64,000 nucleotides of DNA. It comes from Clytia hemisphaerica (lineage: Eukaryota; Cnidaria; Hydrozoa; Leptothecata; Clytiidae). Below, one piece after another: positions 11,180-20,981 of this stretch. Position 1 is the stretch's first letter, and the number at the start of each line of letters is the position of its first letter. A program made the translations under genes and the position numbers. The notes below the pieces were generated by a model that worked only from the letters and a program-made list of their open reading frames with translations, was not told the DNA's origin and did no database searches. The DNA lies in contig CACVBU010000572.1 in assembly GCA_902728285.1 (NCBI GenBank), forward strand, positions 520,770 through 584,769, given 5' to 3'.

Positions 11180-12278
11180 AATTCTCGAAAACAAAACACT
11201 CTTATAACTTTTTAAAATGCTTCCTATTCTTTTATAGGAAATTTGTAACCAATTGATTAGAGATAATTTTATATAAAAAACATTCATATTATTATTAAAA
11301 TAAACTCCTAAAAAGTCTTCCTCACTCAAGAAATTGTCAAGCTCTTAGCTAGGGTGTGCACTCGTTAGGATTTTTGGTGCAGAGCAAGGAAGAATTCAGC
11401 AAAATGAACTTCAATCTGTAGTACTTACTTTTAAATCATTAAATCTTTTCTTTCTTTTTTTAAAAATCATAGTCCTTATAAAAAACCCTGGTCTGGAAGC
11501 ATATTGTTTTAACTTTTTGTCGGATTTTTCCTTTGTTATTATCAAAAGGTGAAAATCGATTTGCTCAGTTTTTGATCATATTACCAAGTATTCCTCTTGG
11601 GATTGGTTTAAGATTTAATCACATGATCAATAAGTGAGCAAAACAAACTAATTTCTCAATGCAATTTCAAGTAAGAAACAATGGAAAGAAACAAAAGGCT
11701 TCCCCTGGGGTTTTTTATACAGACTATGTTTAAATCAATAAGAAATTATCAGGGAAACAAATAAAAAACTGCATCTAAATATCTCTTTTCTTTTCAAAGA
11801 TATTGATGTTTTTCGACATCAAGGTAAAAACACGACTTAGCGCTGACTTACGTACAGCACCGGAAGATTCTTGACCCACATGGAAACAAATGGCAGTCGC
11901 TAATGAGCTGGTTCATCTTTTCAAGAACGGTTTTTTTAGTATACCCAGGGTAAGAGTAGGCTACAATCTATCACATGCTGCTTTATTTGAAAATCTACAG
12001 GCCGTCTGGAATTTCTAAAAATAGAATAAATTGTGATTTTTCAACGTAAGATTGCAGATTTTTGTAAGCAGCATACACCATCTGAAAGCTAAGGTTTTCA
12101 GCTTTCTAGTGCTAAAATTTGTTTTTAGCTATCATCTCCAGCTCACTAGCGATAAGCAAAAGTTTATACAGTCACCGGGCTCATTTTCAGACCGCGCTAG
12201 AGGAGTGAACGGGAGCTGTGGTCATACATCATATGATATTTTCACGTGTTTTAAATTGGCAAAGTTTAGTAAATTTGA
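11180..12278. other. Intergenic, no gene seen
   Basis: Upstream of the CARF-like gene. I see no exon with matching splice borders, no repeat termini and no RNA gene. It probably includes the CARF-like promoter, but no element can be named. Confidence 0.4.
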
Positions 12279-12905
12279 CCAGATATGGGTGAATTGCGCC
12301 AAATCTGTACAGATCTGTACTGTGGTTTCGTAAACAAGGCAAACTGTATTCAAAGTACCATAGAAGTGGTGACGGACAGGACACAATTTTGTTGTTTTCA
12401 AAGCAAAATTTAGTGTTCAAAGCTTCTTAGAGGAAAAACTAATCAAAATCTTTACAGTTTTCTCCACTATTTGGTCACATCTTGATAGGAGAATACTCAA
12501 AATACAAAAATACTTTCTCAGAACATACAGTTCTTGAATAAATAAGCATGTTGTGCCGAATTCACCTTTGAAAACAACAAAATTATGTCCCGCCCGTCAC
12601 ACATTTTCAGTTATAACTCAAATTTGGCTCAAGAAAACAGCCTGAAATTTTCAAATATACTTCCATTATAGAGTAATACTTTTACATAAAATTGAGTGAA
12701 TACAAGACAAGCATATGCGTGTTGGTAATATTTCAAAGACAAAACAAAGTATCAAAAAATGACTTAATCCTGACTGATACCTTCTGTGTCGCAGTACCAA
12801 ATCCATTCTAATACCTAACACATCTACTTCTACAGAAACTTATAGACAGTTTGTCTTGTTTTCAAAACCACGGTACAGATTTAATGCAATTCACCCATAT
12901 CCAAT
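12279..12905. repeat. Foldback element with about 90-bp imperfect inverted ends
   Basis: Left end GATATGGGTGAATTGC, then AAATCTGTAC and ACAAGGCAAACTGT. The right end holds their complement (GGTACAGATTT, GCAATTCACCCATATCC). Inside is a second complementary pair (ACACAATTTTGTTGTTTTC and GAAAACAACAAAATTATGT). It is non-coding and lies directly upstream of the DIRS element. The frame at 12229-12420 is within the arm. Confidence 0.5.
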
Positions 12906-13135
12906 GTTTTGATTTTTCAAGCAGGGGTTTCTGTAAAATGATATGGCTTGGCTGGAATGGACACCATAACAGTAGTGCCGGAATTAGGGTCGAATGTCCG
13001 TATAAAAGATGAACGTTTGGGAACTTGACGTTTTTGTTTACATTTATTTAAATGGCAAATGGAATATTTGAAATTTTTGTTTGGAAAGGTGGGGGAAAGG
13101 TGGAATTTTGTTCTGTTTAGCAAAAAATCTTTCAT

Positions 13136-13232
13136 TTTATATCGCTTAAAATCAGACGAATTCATTATGCCGAGCGGACGCAGTCTAGAGTGAGTGTTCA
13201 CTTAGGCTTGCGGAACGCCGGCTAAGTCCTTC
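13136..13232. repeat. DIRS left inverted terminal repeat
   Basis: About 97 bases that run from the ATTTTATATCGC side to TAAGTCCTT. Matched by the reverse complement at 17304-17400 with no difference that I can see by eye. The gag start codon lies 28 bases inside. Confidence 0.8.
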
Positions 13233-13259
13233 TTTCACTTTCGCTGCTCAAAGAACAAG

Positions 13260-14254
13260 ATGGCGGATAAATCCGCTGCACCGAAAGTGAATAGTGATGC
13301 AACTGAATCGAGTAAAATCAAGGGCATCGTAGCAGAAACCGATCCCAAAGTTGGAGAGGAAGGAAGAAGAACTTACAGTAAACACAAAAAGAGACAAAGA
13401 TCTCCTTCCAGTTCATCTTCAGAGAGTTCCTCGTCGGATACAAACAGCACAAGTTCGTCATCATCAGAAGAAAGAAGACGTCGAAAAAGGAAGAAAAAAT
13501 CCAAGAACAAACGTAGAAGGAGAAGTAAATCCCCTACAAGTCACCAGAACGTGAACAACCTCTCTTATTTCAAATGAAAGAGGATGGTAGTGACTGGATG
13601 CTAGAACAAAGACTAGCCCAATATTTGAACGGTCACATCACAAAGTATATATCAGATAAAGATATCTCTTCAATGGTGCTGGAAGAAATACCAGTTCCCT
13701 CTAATGTGTTGAATACATTAAAAATGGACACTTTAACTGACACCCTACTGAAAGAGAAAGGCTACATGGGAACTAAAACCCTAGCCGTAGACAAATCTAT
13801 TTCTCGGATATCATCCAAGATACGAGACATTCTTGCTCCACTTGCCTCAATCTGGCAGAATATTGAAGAAACACGCACTGGCGATGACTGCGAAAAAATC
13901 GACCTCGAAGAAATAGCTAAACGATTCCAACAAGCTATCTTATTGGTTGGCCAAGCAATAAATGCTACCAACTTCTTCAGACGTAAGAATGCGTTGACTG
14001 CCCTAGGTATCAAAGAAAGTGAAGTAAGCAGCTGGTTACGAGAAACATTAGTTGATGACCTAGAAAACAGTGATGGTAAACTATTTGGAGAGAAAATGTG
14101 GAAAACTCTAACAAAACAATCCAAAGCAGCAGGCTACACTTATCTTAAACAATACCTATTTTCCAGACGACTGCAGGACCAAAAAAGGAAACCCTTTTCA
14201 TGGGGCTCTTCCCAGACGAGCCGTGGAGAAGAGCGTCAACACCCCCCCTGCTGA
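13260..14254 (+). CDS. DIRS gag-like protein (two frames that overlap by ATGA)
   Basis: The first frame (13260-13577) is a 105-residue basic and serine-rich segment. It has a long Ser run and then Arg/Lys-rich blocks, and resembles the RS domains of splicing factors. Its stop overlaps the ATG of a second frame (13574-14254, 226 residues) as ATGA. The second frame carries a helical block (ILAPLASIWQNIEE, then IDLEEIAKRFQQAILLVGQ and FGEKMWKTLTKQSKAAG). That block has clear counterparts in the separate gag at 20013-20981, so I call it a DIRS gag. The role would be nucleic-acid binding and particle formation. The ATGA junction could be termination-reinitiation, a programmed shift, or a one-base error. 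Confidence 0.65.
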
Positions 14255-16476
14255 AGGACATGGCTCAAACAACAGACATCCATCCAACAAGAAATGGAGA
14301 GGTAAGAGAAAATCTACCAAACCTGACAGCCCCCCTTTCCAGTCAAGCAAATGCTCAATTAGAGTTTCAAACACACTACCCTGGGAAAATACACCCAGGG
14401 ATAGAAAATCTCCTAGAAGAGATAATAGTACCCCAGTCAACATTGATTGCTGGCAAAACAAAATTATTTCAAAAGAATTGGGCCAAAATAACCCAAGACC
14501 CATGCATCCTGGAGACCATCTCAGGCTTGTCAATCCCAGTAATGGGAAAACCAATTCAAAAGACACCACCAAGGCAAATAAATTTTGACTCAAACATGAA
14601 AGCTCTAATACGGGCAGAGATAAGAACTTTACTGGAAAAAGGGGCTGTAAAGAGAGTTCTTTACAAGCAAGGCCAGGTCCTGTCCACTCTGTTTTTGAAA
14701 GAGAAAAAAGAACCAGGGAAATTCAGACCTGTGATAAACTTGAGGGAACTCAACTCTCATATCCCATACCAAAAATTCAAGATGGAGACCCTAAGGGATG
14801 TAAAGAACATTCTTCAGAAGGGGGACTTCATGGTCAAAGTGGATCTGAAAGATGCATATTTTTCTATCCCAATACACCCACAGTCGATGAAGTATGTGAG
14901 ATTCAGCTGGGAGGGAAACCTATACAAGTTTCAATGCCTAATGTTTGGACTAGGGCCAGCTCCCAAAATATTCACGAAACTTCTCAAGGTGCCCATTTCT
15001 CTATTGAGAAGATTACAGATAAAACTGATAATCTACATAGACGACATCCTGATTGTAGCAAGGTCAAAGGAGGAGGCCATCTTCTCCAGAGACACAGCGA
15101 TCTTCTTATTGGAGAACCTAGGATTCACAATCAACATAGAGAAGTCTGTACTGACACCATGTCAACAAATGGAATACCTGGGGGTACTGATAGACAGCTC
15201 CAGCATGATATTCAAAGTCCCTCAGGAGAAAATGCTAAAATTGAAAAAACTTTGTGTCCAAATGCTAAATCTGAAGAGTTTCCCTATAAGGAAACTTGCA
15301 AGCCTAATAGGGAATCTAATGGCAATAGCTCCAGCCTTTACTCTAGCTCCTCTTCAGATAAGACTCTTGCAGAAATGCATGAACAAACAGCTAGCGAAAA
15401 ACAAACAACACTACGGCTCAATGATGAAACTAGACAACACTGCAAAGGAAGAATTAAAGTGGTGGATAGGAAACTTCTCCTCAGGAAACGGCAAGGACAT
15501 AAACATTCGTCCCCCAGATTTAATTATAAGCTCAGATGCGGCAAAGGGAAAAATGGGGGGATGGGGAGCTCATTGTGGTCAAAGCTCCACAGGAGGGCTA
15601 TGGACAGAATCAGAGAAAAGGGAACACATAAATATCCTAGAAATGAAAGCAGCCCTGATAGCATTGAAAACCTTTATAAAGGGGAATCACCTAAGGTCAG
15701 TACATCTACTGATAGACAACCAAGTAGCCCTGGCACATATTGTGAAAATGGGTCGGCCGACAAACTCTACCCTAATAAGCCTGTCAAAAGAGATCTGGTC
15801 ATTTTTGAACCAAAAGAACATCAGCCTCACTGCAGAATATATTCCATCGACCCTAAACAAGGAGGCCGACTTCGAGTCCAGGAATGCAAAAGACTGGGGG
15901 GACTGGAAACTAGCAAGGCAAACGTTCAAACACATAATGAATGTGTGGGGACCCCCAGAAATCGATCTTTTTGCCTCAAGAACCTCTCACCAACTACAGA
16001 CTTACTACAGTTGGAAACCAGACCCACACTGTCTAGCAGTAGATGCACTGAACCAACCCTGGGACCAAAACCTAGTGTATGCTTTTCCCCCATTCTCTCT
16101 AATAGGGAGGTGTCTGGAAAAAGTAAGGAGATCCAAAGCAACAGTGATCCTAGTGGCCCCAATTTGGACGACTCAAACTTGGTACCCAGTCTTATTGGGA
16201 ATGCTAATATCAAACCCAAGAAAGATAGTAATGAGGGAAGACACTCTAACACATCCATCAGGGGAGACCCACCCTCTAATACTGAACCAAACCCTCCACC
16301 TAGCGGTATGGGAAATCTCGGGAAACAAAAGCTTTCAGGCAAACTATCACAAGCAGCTTCTTCCCTTATCCAACAGTCCAAGGCAGAGGGAACTAGAAAA
16401 CATTACCTGTCAGCCTGGAAAAGCTTCAGCAGCTGGTGTGATAGGGAGGAAACTGATCCCATTTCAGCCCCTATAG
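14200..16476 (+). CDS. DIRS reverse transcriptase and RNase H
   Basis: 758 residues without interruption. Reverse transcriptase: KFRPVINLRELN near 174-185, VDLKDAY near 214-220 and the catalytic YIDDIL at 279-284. RNase H: Asp446 in IISSDAAKG, Glu481 in NILEMKAAL and Asp506 in LLIDNQ, in the usual spacing. The acidic residues needed for polymerase and RNase H metal binding are present. The frame overlaps the end of gag by about 55 bases and the recombinase frame for most of its 3' half, the compact arrangement typical of DIRS elements. The C-terminal 150 residues past RNase H (EIDLFAS onward) resemble the extension found in other DIRS polyproteins. Confidence 0.9.
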   Translation: MGLFPDEPWRRASTPPLLKDMAQTTDIHPTRNGEVRENLPNLTAPLSSQANAQLEFQTHYPGKIHPGIENLLEEIIVPQSTLIAGKTKLFQKNWAKITQDPCILETISGLSIPVMGKPIQKTPPRQINFDSNMKALIRAEIRTLLEKGAVKRVLYKQGQVLSTLFLKEKKEPGKFRPVINLRELNSHIPYQKFKMETLRDVKNILQKGDFMVKVDLKDAYFSIPIHPQSMKYVRFSWEGNLYKFQCLMFGLGPAPKIFTKLLKVPISLLRRLQIKLIIYIDDILIVARSKEEAIFSRDTAIFLLENLGFTINIEKSVLTPCQQMEYLGVLIDSSSMIFKVPQEKMLKLKKLCVQMLNLKSFPIRKLASLIGNLMAIAPAFTLAPLQIRLLQKCMNKQLAKNKQHYGSMMKLDNTAKEELKWWIGNFSSGNGKDINIRPPDLIISSDAAKGKMGGWGAHCGQSSTGGLWTESEKREHINILEMKAALIALKTFIKGNHLRSVHLLIDNQVALAHIVKMGRPTNSTLISLSKEIWSFLNQKNISLTAEYIPSTLNKEADFESRNAKDWGDWKLARQTFKHIMNVWGPPEIDLFASRTSHQLQTYYSWKPDPHCLAVDALNQPWDQNLVYAFPPFSLIGRCLEKVRRSKATVILVAPIWTTQTWYPVLLGMLISNPRKIVMREDTLTHPSGETHPLILNQTLHLAVWEISGNKSFQANYHKQLLPLSNSPRQRELENITCQPGKASAAGVIGRKLIPFQPL

Positions 16477-17331
16477 AGAAAGTGGCCAATTACTTAGGTA
16501 CCCTATTGAAGAAAGGGAAAGTATAAGCACCATAAATGTACATAGGTCAGCCATCTCTCGTTCTATCACACCAAACTTTGAGGGCTTGCCTGCAGGAAAC
16601 AACACCCCATGGTCACCTCTCTATTAAAAGGAGTCTCAAGACAAAGACCCCAGCTCCCCAAATACACTGAAATATGGGATATCGACACTGTGCTCAATTA
16701 TATAAGGGAGTGGTCAGATAATGAGTCACTACAATTGAAAGACCTCACACTAAAAACAATAACACTTTTAGGAATACTAGCACCTAACAGGGGCTCCGAG
16801 CTAACAAACTTGGACATAAAGCTAATGGGAAGGTCGGACTCCACTATTATTTTCCACTTAAACAAACCTCCAAAACACTTCAAACAAGGGAAGAAAGCAG
16901 AACCCATTGAGTTCAGGAAATTTGAAGGGAATATTAAACTATGCCCTTACAATACTTTAACAAGTTATATCGAACTCACAAAAAGATTCAGAGACAGACA
17001 TAAAACATCGAAGTTGTTCTTAAGTTATGTTGAACCACACAAGCCCATTGGGAAAGACACGACAGCCAGATGGGTCAAAGAAATGCTAAAGATGGCAGGC
17101 ATAGACGCTGCCATTTTCCAAGCCCATTCTAAGAGATCAGCCTCAACCTCCAAAGCACACCAAAAGGGAGCAAACATAACAGACATTCTAAAAATGGGTA
17201 ATTGGTCTAACACGTCAGTATGGCAGAAATTCTACAACAAGAACTTTAGTACAGCAGAAAAGTACCAAAACTTGCTCCTAAAGGACAATGAAGCTTTAAA
17301 CAAGGACTTAGCCGGCGTTCCGCAAGCCTAA
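16320..17331 (+). CDS. DIRS tyrosine recombinase, broken by two single-base shifts
   Basis: The SAM-like core-binding part is the C-terminal end of a long frame that ends at 16526 (SSLIQQSKAEGTRKHYLSAW). After a stop the protein continues in a second frame (HRSAISR) for about 30 codons. It then moves to the frame 16609-17331. That last frame holds the catalytic set: Arg61 in NRGSEL, His173 and Arg176 in AHSKRS, and Tyr209 in WQKFYNK. Each frame change needs one base, at an A-run near 16517 and a C-run near 16607. The family integrates a circular DNA by site-specific recombination. The ATG at 16609 is simply the first in its frame and is not the real start. The upstream 14934-16320 part of the long frame shows no domain and is probably non-coding overlap. 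Confidence 0.8.
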
Positions 17332-17906
17332 GTGAACACTCACTCTAGACTGCGTCCGCTCGGCATAATGAATTCGTCTGATTTTAAGCGATATAAAATT
17401 TGAAAATTTTCCTAGGCCGAAGGCCGTAATGGGAAATTTGAATTTTATGAGCTTAAAATCAGACGAATTCATTCCCATCCCACCTCCCTACTTTACAGTG
17501 TTAAACAAGTTCAATGCGACAAAACTCAAAAATACTTTCTCGTTTAGGCAACCTGAACGGACCACCAAGACGAGGTTACTACAGAGGTAGAGGAAGAAGA
17601 GGAAAATAACATTTTATTTACATTTATTTACTTAGGATTTTACTGATGTTCATATCATAGTTTACTTCATGTTTATATTTCGAAAAAAGAAAATAATCTA
17701 CGCCACAGGTGGCGTTTACAAAATTGACATTTACTTATTACACTCCATTTGCATCACTTATAGGACGCATCTACGATGCTTTTTCTTAGCCCTCGTTCCA
17801 CTCACTCTAGACTGCGTCCGCTCGGCATAATGAATTCGTCTGATTTTAAGCTCATAAAATTCAAATTTCCCATTACGGCCTTCGGCCTAGGAAAATTTTC
17901 AAATTT
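17304..17906. repeat. DIRS right repeat block and candidate internal complementary region
   Basis: Begins with the complement of the left repeat. A palindrome-prone stretch follows (17397-17476, with CCTAGGCCGAAGGCCG at its core), and after about 320 bp a copy in reversed order (17798-17906). Between them at about 17533-17610 is a short Arg/Gly-rich reading frame (NGPPRRGYYRGRGRRGK, then stop). It resembles a gag C-terminus and may be a relic of another DIRS copy. Confidence 0.6.
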
Positions 17907-17991
17907 GATTGATAACTTGTGCTGAAGTGTACGCTGAATTTGCACATTATGCAGAACTAATTTTTGTGGTTGACACCCACTCTTTGCTGAT

Positions 17992-18472
17992 CGGTGTTTC
18001 TAGTCCGCGGATACAGCCATAATCACCCATAACCACCCATAATCACCCATAACCACCCATAACCACCCATAATCACCTATAATCAGCAATTGGCTACCTC
18101 ATTGGCTGTTTTTTCGTATATAAAGGAATGCACTCGCTTGTAAATTCATTCTAATACACCATTACCTGGGTGTTGTTTGAGATATTACAGTACGTTTGAG
18201 TGTTTCCCTTAGAGATAACTAAGATATAACTAGAAATAGAATTACATGAAAACAAGGCCTGGCTGTATGGAGGGCTGTAGAGGCCTCAATTACTAAATTA
18301 CTACCTCATTACTAAAGCAAGTGCATTCCTTTATATACGAAAAAACAGCCAATGGGGTAGCCGATTGCTGATTATGGGTGGTTATGGGTGGTTATGGGTG
18401 ATTATGGGTGGTTATGGGTGATTACGGATGATTATGGGTGATTATGGCTGTATCCGCGGATTAGAAACACCG
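17992..18472. mobile_element. Mutator-like MITE, about 150-bp inverted arms and 9-bp target duplication
   Basis: A 481-bp element bounded by CGGTGTTTCTAGTCCGCGG and its complement CCGCGGATTAGAAACACCG. The arms contain an imperfect CCCATAATCA/CCCATAACCA tandem array and then a shared TTGGCTGTTTTTTCGTATAT block. Both flanks are TTTGCTGAT (17983-17991 and 18473-18481), a perfect 9-bp duplication. Long inverted termini plus a 9-bp duplication fit the Mutator superfamily. It has no coding capacity. Confidence 0.8.
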
Positions 18473-18636
18473 TTTGCTGATAACCTTTCATATTCATAGG
18501 GTTTTTTGAGGATTTTTAGTAAAATTTGCATTTTGTGGAACTAATTTTTGTGGTAGACACCCAAACAAAAAGCCAGGAATTATAATTTCTGTGAAAATTA
18601 GTTCCGTGAAAATTAGCATAGAATAATAGCATAATG

Positions 18637-18971
18637 GCTGTCAACTTCACCTCTCAAAAATGTGGGAGAGCTTTTTCCCCGATATAATCCAATTTTTCCA
18701 AATCGGAAATTAGGAAATCGGGGGAATTTTCCTGTGAAATCTGATTTTATTGGAAATTTTTTTTCGGAAATCGGGAAATTTTTCGTCCCAATTTTTCAAA
18801 ATTAAGAAATTTTGCCTTTCCGTTTTTTCAAATCTGAATTTTTTTTCAGGAAATCAGAAAATTTTTGGAAATGTGAGAGATGCGGGAAAAAATCCTGAAA
18901 ATGCGGGAGTTTTGGCTGAATTTTTTCCCCCGGGAGTCTCCCGCCCAATGATGCGGGAGAGAGTTGACAGC
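18637..18971. repeat. MITE with GGCTGTCAACT-type ends
   Basis: The left GGCTGTCAACTTCACCTCTC and right GAGAGAGTTGACAGC are inverted. Both arms continue with GTGGGAGAGC or its CTCCCGC counterpart. The interior is a series of GGAAATTTTT/TCGGAAATCGGG words. No frame of note; those at 18750-19082 are by-products. Confidence 0.55.
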
Positions 18972-19085
18972 TATGATAATATGGCACCCCCTGAGCTTAA
19001 GGGGGAGGCTAAATCTTGCTTGATTGGGCTGTTTTTTTTCATTCTAAGGGTTAGCTTGCTACTAGGGGAGGCTGAGTGTTGAGTA

Positions 19086-19580
19086 ATAACGGAATCGACG
19101 ATCGAACCAGTCAAACCAAATCGAAAACAATCGACCAATTGAAATTCGATTGTCGAACGCGATCGAACCTCAATCGAATATTACCGCAATTTTCAGATTC
19201 GATTGATATTCGATTGCGTTCGATTGATGTTCGATTGCGTTCGATTAGGACCCGGCCCTTAGAGAGACTAATCTTTGTTAAAAAGCTGACCCTTTTCGAA
19301 ATCCTCTTGTTGATTCAATTCTTTTTGAGCTATATATGAGAGTTAAGGAATAATGGGAAGCGGTGCGCATCACACAAAATTTATTTGGGACATGCCTTGT
19401 TTCACCCAAAAAATCAAATGCAGTCGAACGACAATCGAACCAGTCGAACAACAATCGAACCAATCGAATATTACCCAGAATTTTGACGTTTGATTGAGAT
19501 TCGATTGCGTTCGACAATCGAATTTCAATCGGTCGATTGCGTTCGATTTGGTTCGACTGGTTTGATCGTCGATTCCGTTC
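19086..19580. repeat. Foldback element built from TCGATT/AATCGA words
   Basis: The left arm (to about 19250) reads ATCGACGATCGAACCAGTC and then repeated CGATTGCGTTCGATT. The right arm (from about 19425) is its imperfect complement, so the whole can fold on itself. The central loop, about 170 bp, lacks TCGA words. The frames at 19076-19339 and 19278-19607 run through the repeats and show no domain. Confidence 0.6.
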
Positions 19581-20012
19581 GATTGAGATTGTCTGGTAAT
19601 GGGCCATTCCAGAAAATTTTTGTTACACCCCGCCGGACGACGTGCATTTTTTAATTTTTTCTAGCCTTGGAAATAATTTCTCTTTTCCAGTGGTGGTCGG
19701 AAATTCCGATAAAAATTCATGTTACTTTTGAAAAATGCATCGGAAATTCCAGTCTTTTTTGCCTTTTTTAACTCAATTACCTTGGAAATTCATAAATTTT
19801 CTTCTCTCGCCTTGGAAATTTCGAATTTTACATCAAAAAATCTTGCAAGATTTTATGGTGCGACCATGGGATCCGAAAAGTGGCCAAAAGGCCGCGTTCG
19901 GCCAGTGCCCTTCCCCTTGTAAATTCTACCGAAGAAGGACACAGTCGACCAGCACGAAACAAAATTTTTGAAATATAACCAACTTATTAATCTTTTTTAA
20001 TCTGACTAATCA

Positions 20013-20981
20013 GTGAATTTAATAATGGCCGACAACGAACAAGCTGTAGGAGGAAGACCTGAAAGCCCTATACCTGAAGAAGTTCAACCTCCAGCAAAGA
20101 GATTCATGCTTCCAGACATAAAATCGGAATCAACATCCTGGGAACTGTCTGAGGAATTGGCTGAATTTTTACAGAACAGGAACCAGACCTATCTCCAAGA
20201 AAAGGAACTGGAGGTATTCACTACCATTCAACCACCAAAGAACATTAAAACTGCCACAAAATTGGATCCTTTCATGAAGGCACTACTGGACAAGAAGGGT
20301 CTTCATAAAATTGTGTCACAAGACAACGAAAACCAGAAAATACACGAGAGACTATTTCAAGTGTTAGGACCACTGTCTTCAGCATGGCAAAAAATGCAGG
20401 ACGTGGTTAACGGTGGTGATGAAGTTGAAGAGATTGATCCTGCGACAGTTCTGGGAAATTTGAATGATGCTGTTGTCATCTTGGGCCAAGTGATCAACAA
20501 GGTCACATATGAAAGGAGATTGTCAATACTGGCAGGTTTGAATGACGTGAAACAGGCCAAGAGCCTTATTAAAGACAACGTTGAGGACCTGAACTCAGAG
20601 TCAAAATTTTTATTCGGTGAATGCTTTCAAAAGCATGTGAAAGCAACAGCTAAGGCGCAAGATGCTGCAGAAAAACTCATGGGAAAGTCATCATCAACAG
20701 TCAGAAGACGTTTTCCACCAAATACTCGGCCCAATCAACAGGGCCCTTCCACGAACCACATGCCACGTGGAGGGGTGTCAAGAGGTCGTGGTTTTAACAG
20801 ATGGAACAGAGGTAAGAAAGTTTCATCAACCAAACATAACACTCAAGGACTCACAGGTAGCCAATCAATGGGAACCAGAGAGTCTCAATTTTGTCCACCC
20901 AAAGCTATCAAATCTTTTTCCAGAAAATTCAAAAATACAAAATATTCCGCAATCAGCAGTGCGACACAAACAGCCATATAA
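20013..20981 (+). CDS. Solo DIRS-type gag protein
   Basis: A 322-residue intact frame; the more likely start is the internal Met (MADNEQAVGG) at 20025. Residues 100-215 match the gag of the DIRS element at 13.5-14.2 kb block by block: LGPLSSAWQKMQD with LAPLASIWQNIEE, NLNDAVVILGQVINK with RFQQAILLVGQAINA, and FGECFQKHVKATAKAQDAAE with FGEKMWKTLTKQSKAAG. The C-terminus is Arg/Gly-rich (RGGVSRGRGFNRWNRGKK), typical for RNA binding. No reverse transcriptase or recombinase follows within 1.5 kb. It is therefore either the 5' part of a truncated DIRS copy or a retained gag. Confidence 0.7.
   Translation: MNLIMADNEQAVGGRPESPIPEEVQPPAKRFMLPDIKSESTSWELSEELAEFLQNRNQTYLQEKELEVFTTIQPPKNIKTATKLDPFMKALLDKKGLHKIVSQDNENQKIHERLFQVLGPLSSAWQKMQDVVNGGDEVEEIDPATVLGNLNDAVVILGQVINKVTYERRLSILAGLNDVKQAKSLIKDNVEDLNSESKFLFGECFQKHVKATAKAQDAAEKLMGKSSSTVRRRFPPNTRPNQQGPSTNHMPRGGVSRGRGFNRWNRGKKVSSTKHNTQGLTGSQSMGTRESQFCPPKAIKSFSRKFKNTKYSAISSATQTAI

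Larger units (their letters stand above)
13136..17906 (+). mobile_element. DIRS-like tyrosine-recombinase retrotransposon with inverted terminal repeats
   Basis: Gene order is gag, reverse transcriptase plus RNase H, then tyrosine recombinase. All are plus strand in overlapping frames, and there is no DDE integrase or aspartic protease. The left repeat (about 13136-13232) is found as an essentially identical reverse complement at about 17304-17400, spanning GCCGGCGTTCCGCAAGCC to AATGAATTCGTCTGATTTT. About 400 bp further (17798-17906) part of this repeat recurs. It is fused to the reverse complement of 17397-17455, which holds CCTAGGCCGAAGGCCG. That resembles the internal complementary region used by DIRS elements to form circular intermediates, although the order of the parts is not fully canonical. 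The near-identical repeats suggest a recent insertion, yet the recombinase carries two single-base shifts. No target duplication is seen, as expected for this order. Confidence 0.85.

Noticed and set aside
14934-16320. Long plus-strand frame that overlaps the DIRS polymerase
   Set aside because: Only its last about 65 codons match a recombinase. The rest is Lys/Ser/Thr-rich overlap sequence without domain evidence.
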